DNA of 6,052 nucleotides, from the NCBI GenBank assembly GCA_027027485.1, contig JALVLL010000029.1:1-6052 (forward strand), given 5' to 3'. The position numbers were made by a program, and so were the translations under genes. The DNA is from Candidatus Bipolaricaulota bacterium (GTDB lineage: Bacteria > Bipolaricaulota > Bipolaricaulia > Bipolaricaulales > Bipolaricaulaceae). Each line of letters begins with the position of its first letter. Position 1 is the first letter of the stretch. Positions 1 to 5,353 of this stretch are shown here, in pieces. The notes beneath the pieces are model-generated. The model worked only from the letters and a program-made list of their open reading frames with translations. It did no database searches and was not told where the DNA came from.

Positions 1-729
1 ATCAACTTCCTCAGAGCTAAGGTTCTCATCGGGATCGTTAATGGTCACCTGGATGTTACAAGCCACCCCACAACCGTACTCCAAGATGCTTGGAGAAACA
101 CTTATGGAGGAAACCGTGTCGACGATCTTCAACTGGTCCTGGTCGATGAGGCGGGGATCGTGGGTGGCGGCAAGGATCAAAACCAAGGTGTCCATGTTTT
201 CGAAGCGGCCTAAGAATTCGGCGAAACGGATCCTATCGACCTCGCGGTCCTGGGGGAGGCGATCTATATCGTAGATCCCATCCCCATCGGGATCCGCGAC
301 ATCTTCGTCCACATACATCCAGTTACCATCCCGCCAAATGTTCCCGATAAAAGACGAGCCGACCCAATGTTCCATCTCGTTTATGTTCGTCCAGGACTTA
401 CGATCACCTACCTCGACCCAGATCTTGTTGCCGCCGGCATCGACCCAGAAGTAGATCCCGGATTCGTTGGGGATCTCGAGGAAGCGGGCATCCTCCTGCT
501 CGATGTAGGCACCGGTCTTGAAATCGAAGATCACGAAGTCGGCGGTGAACTCCCCCGGGGGACACGCGCTCAATTCTCGATCATCCACCACCACATAGAA
601 AACGCGTCCCTCCTGGATCTGGGTAATTTTGTTGCCTTGGGCGTCGGCGAAGTAAGCGTCGAAGCCCCATGCCACGGCCCCGAAGGCCATGGCCGCCGCT
701 GCCAATAAAAACGCAAATCCTCTCCTCAT
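1..729 (-). CDS. Exported envelope-type protein of unknown function, partial (3' end outside window)
   Basis: An open frame of 243 codons runs without a stop from ATG at 729 to the left edge, so the C-terminus is missing. Residues 1-20 form a signal peptide: MRRG, a hydrophobic Ala/Leu/Phe core, and a likely cleavage after GAVA. The mature part is rich in Trp, Tyr, Asp and beta-type sequence. At residues 146-156 it has DPDGDGIYDID, a DxDxDG loop of the kind seen in EF-hand-like and thrombospondin type-3 calcium sites. The segment after about residue 205 (VSPSILEYGCG, then VTINDPDEN) looks like the start of an extracellular beta domain, with Cys220 and Cys224 as a possible disulfide. The start at 729 has AAAGGAGG ten bases upstream. 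An in-frame ATG at 780 with its own Shine-Dalgarno would add 17 residues. I do not recognise the family; a surface or S-layer-associated role is inference from the signal peptide and calcium motif. Confidence 0.8.
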   Translation of the reverse strand, partial: MRRGFAFLLAAAAMAFGAVAWGFDAYFADAQGNKITQIQEGRVFYVVVDDRELSACPPGEFTADFVIFDFKTGAYIEQEDARFLEIPNESGIYFWVDAGGNKIWVEVGDRKSWTNINEMEHWVGSSFIGNIWRDGNWMYVDEDVADPDGDGIYDIDRLPQDREVDRIRFAEFLGRFENMDTLVLILAATHDPRLIDQDQLKIVDTVSSISVSPSILEYGCGVACNIQVTINDPDENLSSEEVD

Positions 730-739
730 CAATCTATTG

Positions 740-763
740 CCTCCTTTCCGACCCCAAAGGAAG
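740..763 (-). promoter_or_regulatory. Shine-Dalgarno-sequestering hairpin before the envelope gene
   Basis: On the minus-strand transcript the Shine-Dalgarno AAAGGAGG (747-740) can pair with CTTCCTTT (763-756). This gives an 8-bp stem, including one G-U pair, closed by an 8-base loop (755-748). The whole ribosome binding site for the 729 start would be inside the stem. This geometry is typical of translational control such as RNA thermometers or coupling to upstream translation; that function is inference. The pairing itself is directly visible. Confidence 0.45.
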
Positions 764-777
764 GTCGTATCACTCGA

Positions 778-792
778 CATCCTGCCTCCTTT
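778..792 (-). promoter_or_regulatory. Alternative in-frame start with Shine-Dalgarno for the envelope gene
   Basis: AAAGGAGGC (792-784) is followed after CAGG by ATG at 780-778, in frame with the ATG at 729. The same 9-mer recurs at 747-739. Starting here would place MSSDTTFLWGRKGGNRL before the signal peptide. The 729 start is preferred because it gives a normal short n-region and a Shine-Dalgarno spacing of about ten bases rather than four. Confidence 0.4.
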
Positions 793-836
793 CACCAAAT
801 CACCTCCATCCCCCTCATCCGCGGGAAAGCGGTCCG

Positions 837-866
837 ATCCTATCGCAATGGATCGTCTCCAGTCAA
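837..866 (-). promoter_or_regulatory. Sigma70-like promoter for the envelope gene
   Basis: On the minus strand a -35 box TTGACT (866-861) is followed after 18 bases by a -10 box TAGGAT (842-837). The match to the consensus is 5/6 and 4/6. Transcription would begin near 830, giving a leader of about 100 bases before ATG 729 and about 50 before ATG 780. It is the best promoter-like pair in the gap and points toward the envelope gene. Confidence 0.45.
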
Positions 867-975
867 GCTGTTTACCGTCGTACCCGTGCTTAATCCGGCG
901 AATCCCCTTATCCCAGGACACTATGATCTCTTTAGGAGTTTGCCGCGAAAACGGTGGAGCGGGCAAGTTTTTTAG

Positions 976-993
976 GTCCCCAACGAAGGGGAC
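976..993. repeat. Perfect GC-rich inverted repeat (intergenic hairpin)
   Basis: GTCCCC (976-981) and GGGGAC (988-993) form a 6-bp stem around the loop AACGAA. TTTT (970-973) and AAAA (994-997) could lengthen it past a 2-base AG bulge. Neither strand has a T-tract after the stem, so it is not a classic intrinsic terminator. It may be an operator, an RNA structure or a remnant element. Confidence 0.45.
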
Positions 994-1173
994 AAAAGTC
1001 TCAAGATGTATGTTTGTCTAACCCAAAAGAAGTGGGGTGTTCAAGGGGGGAGTGGGCCCAGGAGCGGTTCCAATTCCAGGTCCGCGGGTCGAGAAATATG
1101 CGGTCTCCTTGTGCGGCGGGGTTCTGGAACCACCCGGCGATTTTGTCCCTAAGCGAAGATCCGATACGGTATA

Positions 1174-1583
1174 ATGGTTTCCGGCACGCGCGTCGTCGAT
1201 GTGAAGAAACTCATCCAGGAACTCGTGGTTCCCGAGATACGTCAGGTGCTCTCGGAGGTGCAGACCATCCGCGTGAGATCCGCCGCTTGGACGAGAAAAT
1301 CGACCTCGTTCGCAGCGAGCTCAAGGCGGAGATGAAAGCCCGCTTCGAGGCACTCCATAAGGAGATCGACTCGCTACGCAACGAAATGGAAGCCCGTTTC
1401 AGAGCGCTCCATAAAGAAATGGACTCCCTGCGCAACGAAATGGAGTCGCTGCGTAAGGAAATGGAAGCCAGGATCGGTGCTTTGTCCGAAAGGATCGATG
1501 TCGCCCTGGAGCTAAGGGAGCGGATCCTGAAGCTCGAGACCCGCCTCGAGGCCCTGGCGGGGAAGGTGCAGGGCCGCGGCTAA
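1174..1583 (+). pseudogene. Coiled-coil protein gene with a one-base frame break
   Basis: From ATG 1174 the frame begins MVSGTRVVDVKKLIQ and continues as a protein-like helix to QTIR, then degenerates and stops at 1335. The neighbouring frame becomes protein-like at exactly that point (EIRRLDEKIDLVRSEL) and runs to TAA at 1583. One base inserted near 1272-1275 would join them into a protein of about 136 residues with no membrane segment. The body is a long charged coiled coil: two 18-residue units (EMxARFxALHKExDSLRN), then a 7-residue unit, then a further helix ending in KLETRLEALAGKVQ. No slippery heptamer is visible at the junction, so a real deletion or a sequence error is more likely than programmed frameshifting. 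The 5' boundary is uncertain: there is no clear Shine-Dalgarno, and the in-frame GTG at 1201 is an alternative. It resembles other bacterial coiled-coil proteins of unknown function; no activity can be assigned. Confidence 0.6.
1329..1457 (+). repeat. 54-bp tandem coding repeat with a 21-bp partial unit
   Basis: Units at 1329-1382 and 1383-1436 each encode 18 residues and differ at ten codons, seven of them synonymously. A third partial unit (1437-1457) encodes EMESLRK, and the EMEAR opening recurs at 1458. The 18-residue length equals one heptad plus one hendecad, a coiled-coil period. Confidence 0.75.
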
Positions 1584-1645
1584 GTCTTCTGATCCCCCTA
1601 GTCGGCGATTTCGCCCTGTCCGCCCAAAGGATTTTACTTAAGTCC

Positions 1646-2143
1646 TCATCGGATCTCCGATCTTCCCGGAAGAGGTAGGCTGATCAGCTCGAGTTTCCCT
1701 AATACCTTTTGGATCAGGCCCATGATCGCATCCCGGTTATAAGGGGGAGGTGGGACGTCGAACACACCCGGGTTAACGGTGCGGATGACGAAGGTCAACG
1801 TGATCCATCCCCTTCCGGGGATCCCAAGTTCATAACGTAGGCTTTCATATTGGGAACCGGCCGCCCCCTCCACGGAACTGGAAAAGTAAAAGACCTTTCC
1901 CCCGAAGGAGACGGGCACCGCCCCCGGGGGCGGGCCGTTACCCTCTTCCACGAGGAGGACGAACTCCAGCAAAGTGGTCCCTTCGTCCACCGGGAGATCC
2001 ACCCGCCAAACGCCCTCCCACCGATATACCTGGCTCCCTGGCGGAAGCCACAGGACCACGCCCTTGGGGAACGGGTAAAGCGTCCAGCCCGCAATGGCCG
2101 AAACACCGAGGCAAAGTCCCGCTAATGCCAGAACGACCCGCAT
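1646..2143 (-). CDS. Small exported protein of unknown function
   Basis: The 165-residue product starts with a clear signal peptide (MRVVLALAGLCLGVSAIAG), with cleavage likely after AIA at residue 18. Cys11 does not sit in a proper lipobox because Leu precedes it, so a soluble exported protein is more likely than a lipoprotein. The mature part is beta-like with Trp and Pro-Gly segments (FPKGVVLWLPPGSQVYRWEG at 25-44) and a Pro-rich stretch near 130-134 before a short helix at about 138-152. The frame is open upstream to a TTG at 2185, but ATG 2143 gives the natural signal peptide. No strong Shine-Dalgarno precedes it. It is divergent from the metalloprotease gene with 79 bp between starts, and convergent with the coiled-coil gene ending at 1583. 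I do not recognise the family. A partnership with the divergent protease is possible but rests only on position and shared export. Confidence 0.7.
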   Translation of the reverse strand: MRVVLALAGLCLGVSAIAGWTLYPFPKGVVLWLPPGSQVYRWEGVWRVDLPVDEGTTLLEFVLLVEEGNGPPPGAVPVSFGGKVFYFSSSVEGAAGSQYESLRYELGIPGRGWITLTFVIRTVNPGVFDVPPPPYNRDAIMGLIQKVLGKLELISLPLPGRSEIR

Positions 2144-2150
2144 GGGACAA

Positions 2151-2162
2151 ACGTTTAAACGT
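2151..2162. promoter_or_regulatory. Perfect 12-bp palindrome between divergent genes
   Basis: ACGTTTAAACGT is its own reverse complement and lies 8 bases upstream of ATG 2143, in the only shared control region of the two exported-protein genes. The size and symmetry fit a binding site for a dimeric regulator. Operator function is inference; no regulator gene is in the window. Confidence 0.4.
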
Positions 2163-2222
2163 ATTGAGGTCAGGGACAAGGCCAACGGTCACCGGAGGAA
2201 ATCAACTAAAATCAAGTTCGCG

Positions 2223-3512
2223 ATGCGAAAGGTCCTTTTCGGGGCATTGCTCCTTATCCTGGGCACGGGCGCCCTTGCGAATCCGTGGGCGGTGGAGGAG
2301 GTCGCTTGCTGTTATGTGATCCATCCCGCCGATCTCACGGTACAGCTTGCCGAGGTCCAGGGGGTCTACGAGGCCGTGCGCAGCCTCTGGCTACCCGAGG
2401 GGACTTCCATCGCAGAGATCATCTCATCGTGGAGGGAAAACGCGAACGTGTCCCCGGAGCTCCTTCCGCAATGGAAAGGGGAGGCGCGGCTGATCATCGT
2501 GTTTTACGCCGACCCCGATGCGCTCTGGCGTGATACGGATTACGTCGGCGTCGCGGGCCTCTTTTACCCCCAGCTTCCCCGGAATGTCCTCTCCGAACCC
2601 CTCGCAGCCTACGACGCCTATGGAAACCGCGGGCCTGTGTTCGGCTATGTCGCCTTGTGTTGCCTCCCCGGACGCTGGGAAGCGGTGTTGGCCCATGAAC
2701 TCGTCCACCTGGTCCAATACGCTGTGGTGCTCCGGGTCCCGAACCTCGGCCTGGACCCGAACCTGATCGTAGAGGGGATGGCCCGCTGGACCGAACACGC
2801 CCTGGGATATGGTGAACCGGTGGAGGAAAGGCTCGAGCGGGAGATGGCGGCCATCTGGGCCTCCGAGGCGGACGAGTTCGTACACGTCCCCCTGTTCGTG
2901 GTCTATGAGCTCGGCGCCTCCCTGTTCGATCGGCTCGCCGCTCGGCTCGAGCCCCCGGAGATCCTCGACCTCTTTTCCACCAAAACCCCTCGGGCAGAGC
3001 TCCCGACGGAGGAGTTCCTCGCCGCCTTCACGGAGGCCTACGGCAGGCCCTGGGATGAGTTCGTGGAAGGATGGATCTCCTGGCTCCGTGGTACGGAGGT
3101 AACACCACAAGGCGAGCTCCTGTATGAATACCGGCGCCGGGGGATAACCCTCCGCACGAGCTTCCTCTGGCCCCTCCTTTCCCTGGAAGAGCTCGAGGAA
3201 CTCGAGGCACTGAACGAGGCGTTCTACACCGGGGAGGCGTCTCTCGAGGACCTATCCCGGGCCGAAAGCATCCTGGAGAGCGCATGGAGGGAACCGGATG
3301 AAGAGCTCCTCGAGGACCTGGAGTGGCGCCAGCGTTCCCTTTCACATTGGATCCGGATCATCTCCGGACCGGATGCGGGGATCGAGGTCAGCCGGCTCAA
3401 GGTCCTTCGGGTTACAGCCTCCCCCGCCGAGTACGTGCGGGAATTCGTGGATCTTGTGAACCGGTATCTCGTGTTCCAGGTGCCATCACCGGTGGCGCTC
3501 CCCACGGGATAA
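2223..3512 (+). CDS. Secreted gluzincin-type zinc metalloprotease (peptidase MA-like)
   Basis: The 429-residue product has a signal peptide (MRKVLFGALLLILGTGALAN; cleavage near residue 20). The catalytic motif is HELVH at 158-162 in the context VLAHELVHLVQ: His158 and His162 should bind zinc, and Glu159 should act as general base. EGMARWTE at 184-191 matches the EGxA-type second motif of the peptidase MA families (PF13485-like), making Glu184 the likely third ligand. Together these predict a proteolytic enzyme acting outside the cytoplasm; the substrate is unknown. Residues 318-380 are an acidic, Leu/Glu-rich helical region. The only four cysteines are two adjacent pairs, Cys29-Cys30 and Cys146-Cys147. 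ATG 2223 is chosen because it starts the signal peptide; the frame is open back to 2094, but that extension is basic and not protein-like. The nearest GGAGG (2194-2198) is too far away to serve this start well, so translation may be weak or leaderless; TAAAAT at 2207-2212 could be a -10 box. The kinase-family gene follows after 26 bp. Confidence 0.85.
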   Translation: MRKVLFGALLLILGTGALANPWAVEEVACCYVIHPADLTVQLAEVQGVYEAVRSLWLPEGTSIAEIISSWRENANVSPELLPQWKGEARLIIVFYADPDALWRDTDYVGVAGLFYPQLPRNVLSEPLAAYDAYGNRGPVFGYVALCCLPGRWEAVLAHELVHLVQYAVVLRVPNLGLDPNLIVEGMARWTEHALGYGEPVEERLEREMAAIWASEADEFVHVPLFVVYELGASLFDRLAARLEPPEILDLFSTKTPRAELPTEEFLAAFTEAYGRPWDEFVEGWISWLRGTEVTPQGELLYEYRRRGITLRTSFLWPLLSLEELEELEALNEAFYTGEASLEDLSRAESILESAWREPDEELLEDLEWRQRSLSHWIRIISGPDAGIEVSRLKVLRVTASPAEYVREFVDLVNRYLVFQVPSPVALPTG

Positions 3513-3525
3513 AATCGGGTTCACA

Positions 3526-3534
3526 AAAGGAGGT
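3526..3534 (+). promoter_or_regulatory. Strong Shine-Dalgarno of the adenosine-specific kinase gene
   Basis: AAAGGAGGT is a near-perfect anti-16S match, with GGAGG ending five bases before ATG 3539. It settles the start inside a longer open frame beginning at 3323 and implies strong translation even though the gene sits only 26 bp behind the protease. Confidence 0.8.
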
Positions 3535-3538
3535 GGCG

Positions 3539-4021
3539 ATGGAGTTGAAGGTCGTTTCGATCGAGAAGCCCGCCGAGGTGAACGTGATCTTGGGGCAGTC
3601 CCACTTCATAAAAACCGTGGAGGACATCCACGAGGCCATCGTGACCCAGGTCCCCGGGGCGAAGTTCGGCCTGGCCTTCTGTGAGGCCTCGGGGAAGGCC
3701 CTGGTGCGCTGGTCCGGAACCGACGAGGAGATGATTGAGCTCGCCAAGAAGAACGCCTTGGCTCTCTCGGCGGGCCATGTCTTCGTAATCTTCCTCAAGA
3801 ACCTCTACCCCATCAACGTCCTGAACGCCATCAAGGACGTGCCCGAAGTGTGCCGGATCTTCTGTGCCACGGCCAATCCGCTGCAGGTGATCGTGGCTGA
3901 AACGGAACAGGGCCGGGGGGTCTTGGGGGTCATCGACGGGGTGAAGACGAAGGGAGTGGAGACCGAAGAGGACATCCGGGAGAGAAAGGAACTTTTGCGC
4001 AAGTTCGGCTACAAGCTTTGA
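3539..4021 (+). CDS. Adenosine-specific kinase family protein (PF04008)
   Basis: The 160-residue product matches the short single-domain family PF04008 over its whole length, which is about the family norm. Recognisable family segments are FGLAFCEASGKALVRWSG (43-60), SAGHVFVIFLKN (77-88), YPINVLNAIK (90-99), and the signature CATANPLQVIVAETEQGRG (109-127) followed by VLGVIDG (128-134). A homologue from the archaeon Pyrobaculum aerophilum was structurally characterised as an adenosine-binding protein carrying a stably phosphorylated histidine, which gave the family its name. Candidate histidines here are His22, His31 and His80; I cannot say which corresponds. There is no signal peptide or membrane segment, so it is cytosolic. 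The physiological role of the family remains poorly defined. It is probably co-transcribed with the upstream metalloprotease, a pairing with no obvious metabolic logic. Confidence 0.9.
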   Translation: MELKVVSIEKPAEVNVILGQSHFIKTVEDIHEAIVTQVPGAKFGLAFCEASGKALVRWSGTDEEMIELAKKNALALSAGHVFVIFLKNLYPINVLNAIKDVPEVCRIFCATANPLQVIVAETEQGRGVLGVIDGVKTKGVETEEDIRERKELLRKFGYKL

Positions 4022-4032
4022 AGGGGCCTCAG

Positions 4033-4057
4033 ACGGCGTTGCCCCCGGTCACGCCGT
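4033..4057. repeat. Intergenic inverted repeat
   Basis: ACGGCGT (4033-4039) and ACGCCGT (4051-4057) can form a 7-bp stem around an 11-base loop, just after the kinase-family stop codon. No T-tract follows, so an intrinsic terminator is not supported. It could still act in transcript 3'-end stability or as an operator for the next gene. Confidence 0.4.
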
Positions 4058-4144
4058 ATGCTAGCCTAGGGAGAGGATGAGACTTTCGGTAAGGGTTTAC
4101 GAGCCTTCAAGGACGACCCGGAAAAGGCCCGGGTCCTTTCCGAG

Positions 4145-4507
4145 GTGATCGGGGAGATCGAGGAAAAGCTCGCCCCCTTAGGGGACATCGCCGCCAAAGG
4201 TGATGTCGAACTCGCCAAGCTTTCCCTCCAAAAGGAAATAGAACAGACCCGGCTCTCCCTCCAGAAGGAAATCGAAAAGGTACGCGGCGAAGTGGAACAA
4301 CTACGGCTCTCCCTCCAGAAAGAAATCGAGAAAGTACGTGGCGAAGTGGAACAGGTGAGGCTTTCCCTCCAGGGAGAAATAGAACAAGTAAGACTTTCCC
4401 TCCAGAAGGAGATCGAGGGCGTGAAGGCGAGCTTAATTAAATGGGTGATAGGGCTTTTGCTGGTGCAAACCGGTGTCATCGTCTCGGTGATCGCCCTTCT
4501 GCGTTGA
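4145..4507 (+). CDS. Tail-anchored coiled-coil protein; 5' end disrupted or misread
   Basis: From GTG 4145 this frame gives 120 residues. Residues 26-94 are a repetitive coiled coil built on LSLQKEIExVR: units of 11, 18, 18, 11 and 11 residues. Residues 98-119 form a single hydrophobic helix (KWVIGLLLVQTGVIVSVIALL), so the protein is probably anchored by its C-terminus with the coil in the cytoplasm. The arrangement recalls DUF1640/CCDC90-like proteins, but that is a weak analogy. The same frame is open and protein-like upstream to 4070 (TFGKGLRAFKDDPEKARV) but has no start codon there. An ATG at 4077 preceded by GGGAGAGG, the same context as the permease start at 5353, is out of frame by one base. 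The natural gene is therefore probably 4077-4507 with one base missing just after the ATG; GTG 4145 is the fallback. The stop lies 6 bp from the convergent permease gene. Confidence 0.65.
   Translation: MIGEIEEKLAPLGDIAAKGDVELAKLSLQKEIEQTRLSLQKEIEKVRGEVEQLRLSLQKEIEKVRGEVEQVRLSLQGEIEQVRLSLQKEIEGVKASLIKWVIGLLLVQTGVIVSVIALLR
4220..4426 (+). repeat. 33/54-bp coding repeats of the coiled coil
   Basis: Units at 4220-4252 (33 bp), 4253-4306 (54 bp), 4307-4360 (54 bp), 4361-4393 (33 bp) and 4394-4426 (33 bp) each begin LSLQ. The two 54-bp units differ at 8 bases in 7 codons, yet only one residue changes (Leu to Val). The 11- and 18-residue periods are coiled-coil hendecads and heptad-plus-hendecads. 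Confidence 0.8.
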
Positions 4508-4513
4508 CCTCCC

Positions 4514-5353
4514 TCACTTAAAGCTTATGGCGAACCCCCGCAGGAGGTGCCTCTGTACATAGCCGGAAAGGATCAGGATCGGAAGGGATGAAACGATGCC
4601 GATGGCCATGAGCGGCCCCCAAAGGACCTCGTACTCGGTGATGAAGTGCGCGATGTGGATGGGGAGGGTGAATACCTCGGGCCGCCGCAGGAAAAGGAGC
4701 GCATAGATAAACTCGTTCCAGGTCATGATCACCGAGAAGATGGCCGTGGCCACCATTCCAGGTCCCACCAACGGAAGAACGATGGACCTCAGGGTCCGGA
4801 GCCGCGAGGCCCCGTCGATGGCAGCGGCCTCTTCCACCTCGATGGGGACATCCCGTACGAACCTAAGGAGCATCCAGATGCTGTAGGGGAGGGTGTATAT
4901 CTGGTAAGCGATCACGAGCCCGGCGAGTTTGTTCAGGAGCCCAAAAGAACGGAGGGTAGTGTAAAGGGGAATGGCCAGGACCACGGGGGGAACCATCCGC
5001 ACAAGGAGCACCCACAAAAGGAAGACAAGGTCCAATTTCGCAGGGAATCGAAACCGGGCAAGGGCGTAGGCGGCGGGAAAGGCTACCCCCAGGGAAAGCA
5101 ACGTCGACCCCAAGGAAACGATAACGGTGTTGATGAAGTACCTGTACGCTTTTTCCTTCCATATCTCCCGGTAATGTTCGAGGGTGAGGCGGTGGGGAAA
5201 GATGCTTGGGTTCCGGGTGGCATACTCCAAGGGCTCCTTTACCGAAGTAATGGCCATCCAATAGATGGGGAAGAGAACCAACGCCATGACGAGGACGAGC
5301 ACGGCCCAAAAAAGGACGCGCTTCACGACCTTCAAGAGCTTCCAAGGACTCAT
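4514..5353 (-). CDS. Carbohydrate-type ABC transporter permease, MalG family
   Basis: The 279-residue protein is full length for the MalG/COG0395 permeases of CUT1 sugar importers. Six membrane helices can be placed near residues 13-34, 74-98, 108-130, 140-161, 198-218 and 245-266. The EAA loop that docks on the ATPase is intact at 175-195 (EAAAIDGASRLRTLRSIVLPL region, with Gly181 and Pro194). The family segments FPAAYALARFRFPAK (92-106), LPYSIWML (155-162) and the C-terminal RGFAISFK are also present. ATG 5353 overlaps the TGA of the upstream permease as ATGA and is preceded by GGGGAGAGGG, so translational coupling is likely. It should form a membrane heterodimer with that permease. The substrate cannot be read from the permease; a sugar or oligosaccharide is the family expectation. 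The gene is the last of its operon. Confidence 0.93.
   Translation of the reverse strand: MSPWKLLKVVKRVLFWAVLVLVMALVLFPIYWMAITSVKEPLEYATRNPSIFPHRLTLEHYREIWKEKAYRYFINTVIVSLGSTLLSLGVAFPAAYALARFRFPAKLDLVFLLWVLLVRMVPPVVLAIPLYTTLRSFGLLNKLAGLVIAYQIYTLPYSIWMLLRFVRDVPIEVEEAAAIDGASRLRTLRSIVLPLVGPGMVATAIFSVIMTWNEFIYALLFLRRPEVFTLPIHIAHFITEYEVLWGPLMAIGIVSSLPILILSGYVQRHLLRGFAISFK

Larger units (their letters stand above)
730..1173. other. Intergenic region between divergent genes
   Basis: This 444-base gap holds the leader and promoter of the minus-strand envelope gene (730-866) and one perfect GC-rich hairpin (976-993). An imperfect small inverted repeat, GGTTCTGGAACC, lies at 1120-1131. Open frames crossing it, such as the one from 954, have no protein-like composition until they enter the coiled-coil gene. 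I see no tRNA, riboswitch or insertion sequence. A perfect TATAAT at 1170-1175 overlaps the downstream start codon but lacks a -35 partner. Confidence 0.6.

Noticed and set aside
954..1173. Upstream extension of the coiled-coil frame to an ATG at 954
   Set aside because: The translation before about 1275 in this frame is basic, Arg/Cys/Gly-rich and not protein-like. The plausible N-terminus is in the adjacent frame from 1174.
1170..1175. Perfect TATAAT as a promoter for the first coiled-coil gene
   Set aside because: It overlaps the ATG at 1174, and no -35-like hexamer lies 16-18 bases upstream; the nearest, TTGTCC, is 21 bases away. It would require initiation at GTG 1201 without a Shine-Dalgarno.
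1604..1615. GGCGATTTCGCC as a terminator between convergent genes
   Set aside because: The stem is only 4-5 bp with a tiny loop, and no T-tract follows on either strand.
2094..2222. Longer metalloprotease start at ATG 2094
   Set aside because: It would put 43 basic, non-protein-like residues before an obvious signal peptide and would overlap the divergent gene's 5' end.
2424..3110. 228-codon minus-strand frame opposite the protease
   Set aside because: Shadow of the HELVH protease; no signal, motif or ribosome binding site supports it.
3323..3538. Longer adenosine-specific kinase start at 3323
   Set aside because: It lies inside the protease coding sequence. The strong Shine-Dalgarno and the family N-terminus fix the start at 3539.
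4220..4426. Regular repeats as a possible CRISPR array
   Set aside because: The repeats are contiguous, lack spacers, stay in one reading frame and encode a coiled coil.
4507..4548. ACCTCC/GGAGGT inverted repeat at the convergent gene ends
   Set aside because: The 30-base loop and 6-bp arms are easily due to chance, and one arm lies within the permease coding sequence.
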